NCBI GenBank assembly: GCA_013368375.1
Contig: JAACJP010000006.1
Span: forward strand, 62,001-126,000
Length of the DNA: 64,000 nt
Reading direction: 5' to 3'
Origin: Tricholomella constricta
Lineage: Eukaryota; Basidiomycota; Agaricomycetes; Agaricales; Lyophyllaceae
The notes under the pieces were generated by a model. That model did no database searches. It had not been told where the DNA came from and saw nothing but the letters and a program-made list of their open reading frames with translations. Shown piece by piece: positions 59,470-64,000 of this stretch (the stretch's first letter is position 1; every line of letters starts with the position of its first letter). A program made the translations under genes and the position numbers.

Positions 59470-60368
59470 TTACTTGAGAGGGATGCTGTGGGCAGTGGAT
59501 AAGTGCAAAAACGAGTAGCAGATAAAATTAACGTACAACCGAGACGCTGTAAAATATCAGAGATAACGTGACAGTGAGTTGAAGCACAGGGAGAGCGAAA
59601 TGAAGGTTATACTGACAGTGTGTTGCACCAATCTAGTAAGAGAAACGATAAGATTAGTTGTTCCCGGATTGTTAGGGGTATACGTACACCGGGACGACCG
59701 TGCTTGACGGGGCGGTACGAGCAAGAGAACTCGGCAAGGTAGTGGCCAGTCATCTCGGGCTTGATTTCAACAGAGTTGAAGACCTGCATTCGTGAAACAA
59801 TCAGCGATCCTTCTCCACCCCTCCTCGACCAGTCCCCGATCACTACGAACCTTTCCGTTGTAGATGCCGACAACAGAGCCAATCATCTCGGGCACGATGA
59901 TCATGTCACGCAGATGTGTCTTGACGACGGCAGGTTTCTCGTTCGGGGGAGCCTCCTTCTTGGCCTTGCGAAGCTTTTTAATGAGTCCCATGGGACGGCG
60001 CTTAAGACCGCGCTGGAAGCGACGACGGGCGCGGGCATGAACGAGCTACAGGTGCAGATGATTTTCGTCGGTAGGTTTGCTATGCTTCGATCAGGTTTCA
60101 TTCATTACGCACTTCGACGAACTAGAAATACGGAAATTGGGTTGATAACAGCAGTTAAATGCAAAAAAGAGCAGGCGCACCTCCTCATTGTTCAGATCCA
60201 AGAGCTTCTCGAGCTCGACACCGCGGTACGAAAACGTGCGGAACGTGCGCTTCTTCTTGAGCTCGGCCGCCAAAGCGGGGTCGGTAACGGTGGAATCAGC
60301 CTATCCCAAAGCGTATAATCAGCATCTCATCCTGCAGCATCGCTCTAAACGGTGAGCAGACTCACCAT
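59470..60368 (-). CDS. RPS15: 40S ribosomal protein uS19 (RPS15), with two microexons
   Basis: The first coding exon is only the ATG at 60366-60368, followed at once by GTGAGT; the next exon starts [20 protein letters not shown]. Later exons encode [31 protein letters not shown], the core [40 protein letters not shown] and KHGRPG. Then come a 16-base exon (59617-59632), a 10-base exon (59537-59546) and the last exon from 59485. Together the last three give the conserved ending IGATHSSRFIPLK and TAA 59470-59472. The protein binds the head of the small subunit near the A site and is needed for late subunit export. Every junction has GT and AG ends. It shares a 430-base divergent promoter with the P2 gene. 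Confidence 0.93.
59537..59546 (-). other. 10-base microexon of RPS15
   Basis: On the minus strand the exon CGTCTCGGTT lies between TTTTACAG and GTACGT. It is the only way to complete the SSRF residues of the near-invariant ending GATHSSRFIPLK. Confidence 0.85.
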
Positions 60369-60798
60369 GGTTAGTCGTCGAGGGTGGTGGCGGTGGTCTT
60401 GCTGGATTTACCAACTTTAGGCGGAGTGTGAAATTGGTAGGTTGTGGCTGAGGGATGGGAATTTTAGGCACGTGGTACTGTATAGGACCTCGGCGCCGGA
60501 ATGACACTTTTGACTTTGGACCACCGCAAAAGTCACAACTTTCGGATAGAATCCACCAGTCCTCCCTTGCGGATTAAATGTGAGTACTGGTTGGTTTCAT
60601 CGCGTTGTGAGTTGGGGGGGACGGGACGTGGCGTGATGAAAGCGTTGCCGACAATGAACTGACTGTAGTTTTCTCCGGTTTCAGTGATTTGTGGCTACCG
60701 TATTAAACTCAACCCAACCACCCTACATTAAAAAGTGCGTCCCCTGGAACAACATCGGCTGTTCAAGTACGCAATGCTTATCGTTCTTCGCCTGATAG
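60369..60798. other. Shared divergent promoter of RPS15 and RPP2
   Basis: 430 bases between two ribosomal protein start codons. It contains pyrimidine-rich stretches and no ORF of its own. A shared control region is inferred from the arrangement; I could not name a specific factor site. Confidence 0.6.
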
Positions 60799-61229
60799 AT
60801 GCGCCACATTGCTGCCTACTTGCTCCTCCAGATCGGAGGCAACGCTTCTCCCTCTGCTGGGGACATCAAGAAGCTCCTCGCTACCGTTGGCATTGAGGCC
60901 GATGACAGCCGCCTTGAGAGCCTCATCTCTGAGCTCAGCAGCAAAGACATCAACCAGGTATGTTTTGAATGTGGTACCATGCAACAAACAAACTGATGCT
61001 GTATACAGTTGATCGCTGAGGGCTCTTCCAAGCTCGCCTCTGTACCTTCTGGTGGAGGTGGAGGTGCTGCTGCCGCCCCCACTGGCGGTGCTGCACCTGC
61101 TGCTGCTGAGGAGAAGAAGGAGGAGAAGGTCGAGGAGAAGGTCTGTTCATCATGTTACTTCATAAGCCGCGCTAACTTTATAAACAGGAGGAATCCGACG
61201 ATGACATGGGTTTCGGTCTCTTCGATTGA
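60799..61229 (+). CDS. RPP2: 60S acidic ribosomal protein P2
   Basis: A spliced gene in three exons, from ATG 60799 to TGA 61227-61229. It reads [40 protein letters not shown], an intron after KDINQ, then [20 protein letters not shown], an Ala/Gly hinge, [11 protein letters not shown], a second intron, and the acidic tail [13 protein letters not shown]. The tail is the conserved end that binds elongation factors and is the target of ribosome-inactivating proteins. The N-terminal pattern (MR..AAYLL...GGN..PSA.DI) is that of P2, not P1. It sits divergent from RPS15. Confidence 0.95.
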
Positions 61230-61792
61230 TCTGTTACATACAACCACTGTATCCATACATTTCAATTTACTTGTTGCAAACTACGCAGTAAGACTGAGAG
61301 AGCCGAGTGTGGAGCTGGGATTTGTCTGATTGATTTGATGGGTGCGATGCAGATCCCTGCGTCGGCCTCAATATTTGAAAAGGGCATTCGATCAGGTGTG
61401 GTCGGCGAGTCTTGGCGAAGTTCGGAGTGCCTTGGAAGAGTGCGTTCAGCGCTGGGTGTTGCGGAGCCGATTCAGATCGCACGGGCGCAACCCCGCCGGG
61501 TGGGGTTCCCCGTCCCTTTCGGATGGCATGTGATGGCAGAAATAGGTGCCGGCGGCGTGCTCGCCCAGGCGACAACGAGGCTCAGCTGGGGTTGGCTGGG
61601 CTCATCGCTGGGCATGGGCAATGAAAGTCCATCGCTGCCGTCCCCCGTAGTAATTGTGGCGGTGTGAGAGCCGGCGGACCAGGGGTGGCGGCTGGTGGCG
61701 GCATGTACCGGCTTGACACCGGCGGCATCTGTTTCTGTTTGCCCTCTATCGCCGGTGCATGTCTTTAGCGTTCTTCCACAACAGCCCTGCAC
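61230..61792. other. Intergenic region upstream of the Zn2Cys6 gene
   Basis: About 560 GC-rich bases. Several chance frames occur on both strands with no domain. They hold the P2 3' UTR and the promoter of the transcription factor. Confidence 0.5.
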
Positions 61793-64000
61793 ATGGACCC
61801 ATATCGCCCCTCCCAGCAGCCCTCCTCCTCCTCCTCCTTCCTCCCCACCACCTTCGACCAAGACGACTCCTCCGATCCAAATCCAAATCAAATGAAGGCT
61901 CCCAAGCGCAAGCGCCTCGCAAAGGTGCCTCCCAATTCTCCATTTTCAATCATCATTTAACTTTCTCAACCAAGGCCTGTGATGCCTGCCATAAAAGCAA
62001 GCGCCGCTGTGATGGTACAGGTCAGCTCTCGTCCTCTTTCTTCTCCTGCCCCCGTCTTATCTCCAATTTCAGCCCCCTGCAGCAACTGGTGTGTCGTCTG
62101 AATCATCTCTTGTCTTTTTCTTATCCCTGCCCCTCCAGCTACTATGCCTCAAAAGCATGCACCTACACCGACGCTTCTGGCCGTCCTGTTCCTGCCCCAC
62201 GGCCGTTTAAACCAGACAGACCCGACAACGACCAACGGGCACTTCAACCGTCGACGTCTACCAATCCAATACCTGGGCCACAAGACAGAGACCACTCGGA
62301 AGATGACGCTCGCAAGCCACAAATTAATCATTGCTCACAAAACAACATCCCCCGTAAACGCTTCAGGAATGAACAGGGTAATGCCGTTCCTACCGAGAAC
62401 ATCTCCGCCTCCTTGCCTCTCCCCATAATGGATCCCCCAATACCAAACAGTATCGACAGGCCTCCGCCACTCGAACTCGATCCTACCCTCACCCGCGAGC
62501 TGACCAACCGTACGTTGTTTACTGGATCTCTCAACTGCCACACTCTGACTCTCTCCATCTCCTAGTTTTTTTCACACACTGTCATCCAGCTCGTGCCATC
62601 ATCCACAAGCCAACTTTTGCGGCACATCTTGCTCACAACCGCGTTCCCACACACCTTCTCCATGCCGTATGTGCTCTCGCCGCGCCGTTATCGAAACAGC
62701 CCCGCCTACGGACCACGCCCTCGCGCTTCGCGGGAAAGCGTTTTGCACAGGAAGCAATGTCGCTGATGTTCGATGGTGCCGGGCGGCTTGTCTGTGAGCG
62801 CAATCTCGCGACCGCCCAGGCACTGTGCCTTCTGCAGGTTCACGTTCTCAAGACAAAAGACAAGGATATGTTCTGGGACTCTCGATATCATGGTCTGCAT
62901 CTCCCTAACTGGCTCTGTTCCCACACTCATCGCATCCATCTAAAGCAGACCTCGCTATGCAAATAGTCGAATCCCTCAACGTGTATCAACACGACTACCC
63001 GACTCTCACGCCCGTCCCTTCTCCCGAGTTTATTCAGGCTTCGATTGAACGTGAAGCCGTGCGCCGCATTTTCTGGCTCATCCACCTCATGCATATCTTG
63101 GCGTCCATATATTTCAAGAAACCAATGGAACCACTTAGGGAGCATGGTATGCGCCTGCGATTGCCTGCCGACGAGACCAGCTTCGAGCTTGGCGTACATT
63201 CTACTCTACCCGGTACGTAACGTAACTCGTGCGTAACTTGTGCACCAATTGGGTTCAATCATTCTTGTTCCTCGCCTCGGTCTCTCGTCATTCGTCACCT
63301 CGTTTCAACTCTGACATACATCTTTTACCCTTCCATAGAATACTTGTACCTTCCGGCGGTAAGAACACAGTATTCGTCCGAATTCGGGCACCTCGTCCGT
63401 GTGGTCACTATATATGCGAAAATGGAGAACGCTCTGGACGAGCTAACTGGTCGGTGGCTAATGTTCTTCTGCCGCCATGCGCTCCTTATCATGTACATTC
63501 AACCTCCCGCAGATTCGGACCCGAATCCCAACGCAGCAAAGGACCTCCTTGAGGCTGAACACATGATGGAAGTGCGTACTTCACTTTTGATCGTACTGTC
63601 CTTTCTGGACAGATGTCTGATCCTTTGGCACAGGCATGGGCGAATTCCCTCCCGGAACATCTCCGTTTCTCCGAGCAAAGTCTGCAAGTTCAGCAATCCA
63701 TGTTTGAAACAAGTTCAAACACCGGCGCGTGGTGCTGGTGCTCGATGCACGTCTTTCATGCATCGTCGGCGCTGGCTCTCAACCTTGTGAGTATCTTATT
63801 ATCTTCCTGGTTTGAATTTCCTTTTCCGCCTTTGCCTGATTTTGTATGGTTTTCTGACTGTCCTTCCTCGATCATCCTTTTGGTGTGCATTATGCAGGCA
63901 CGGCAGCGCTCACAGAGAGGACCGAAGTGCGAGCCCTCGTGGGCACTCAGGACGCTGGATCTCATCATGGAAATGCTTGGCGATCGAGCGAAGCATAGCA
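61793..64000 (+). CDS. Zn2Cys6 fungal transcription factor, partial (runs off right edge)
   Basis: Starts at ATG 61793 (MDPYRPSQQPSSSSSFLP). After an intron comes the binuclear cluster in the exact spacing CX2CX6CX5CX2CX6C: ACDACHKSKRRCDGT, a 16-base exon (62073-62088) that encodes APCSN, then CYYASKACTYTDASGRP. A Pro/Asp-rich linker follows. The middle-homology region appears in spliced frames: LLHAVCALAAPLSKQPRLR, RNLATAQALCLLQVHVLK, WDSRYHDLALQIVESLN, REAVRRIFWLIHLMHILASI and PADETSFELG, matching the fungal specific transcription factor domain. The gene continues past base 64000 with LDLIMEMLGDR. It should bind CGG-type sites as a dimer; the pathway controlled is unknown. Confidence 0.9.
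62073..62088 (+). other. 16-base microexon of the Zn2Cys6 gene
   Basis: CCCCCTGCAGCAACTG lies between AATTTCAG and GTGTGTCG. It supplies cysteine 4 of the binuclear cluster and the first two bases of the codon for cysteine 5; without it the zinc domain would lack both. Confidence 0.88.

Overview
The window comes from a filamentous basidiomycete, most likely an Agaricomycete. The host genes carry many short GT-AG introns of about 40 to 120 bases. The gene set is fungal (Axl2-like, Gin4/Hsl1 kinase, LIM-RhoGAP, Zn2Cys6 factor), and the repeats are Ty3/gypsy, hAT and DIRS/Ngaro-type elements. The exact taxon cannot be read from the sequence alone.

Left part (1-22,000) is a nest of transposable elements. 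The oldest layer is a decayed minus-strand retroelement with a DIRS/Ngaro-type RT-RNase H, whose pieces lie at 7032-7124, 10887-12150 and 18547 to about 20,900. Three later insertions split it. The first is a Ty3/gypsy element on the minus strand, running off the left edge, with 5' LTR 6674-7031, an open gag and an open pol. The second is a complete hAT element (7125-10886) with an 8-bp target duplication. The third is a complete Ty3/gypsy chromovirus (12151-18541) with two 504-bp LTRs and a 5-bp target duplication. Both Ty3 elements look self-priming like Tf1: the base run just after the 5' LTR is complementary to the predicted start of the same transcript. The first element also has two tandem aspartic-protease domains and a GGGAAAC -1 slippery site between gag and pol.

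Middle (22,000-23,840): an intron-bearing tRNA-Leu(AAG) on the minus strand, surrounded by decayed sequence with a reverse-transcriptase-like YVDD motif.

Right part (23,841-64,000) is gene-dense housekeeping DNA. In order: importin beta-4 (Kap123), an Axl2-like cadherin-fold membrane protein, dynein light chain LC8 (minus), a Gin4/Hsl1 septin kinase (minus) divergent from DNA ligase IV, a forkhead factor, a 655-bp Tc1/mariner-type MITE, a LIM-RhoGAP (Rga1-like), Nbp35, an Slt2/Mpk1 MAP kinase (minus), symplekin/Pta1 (minus), ribosomal protein uS19/RPS15 (minus) divergent from acidic protein P2, and a Zn2Cys6 transcription factor cut by the right edge. Several of these genes (Axl2-like, Gin4/Hsl1, Rga1-like, Mpk1) act in polarity, septins and cell wall. 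Two genes contain microexons of 10 to 16 bases that can be fixed from conserved protein motifs.
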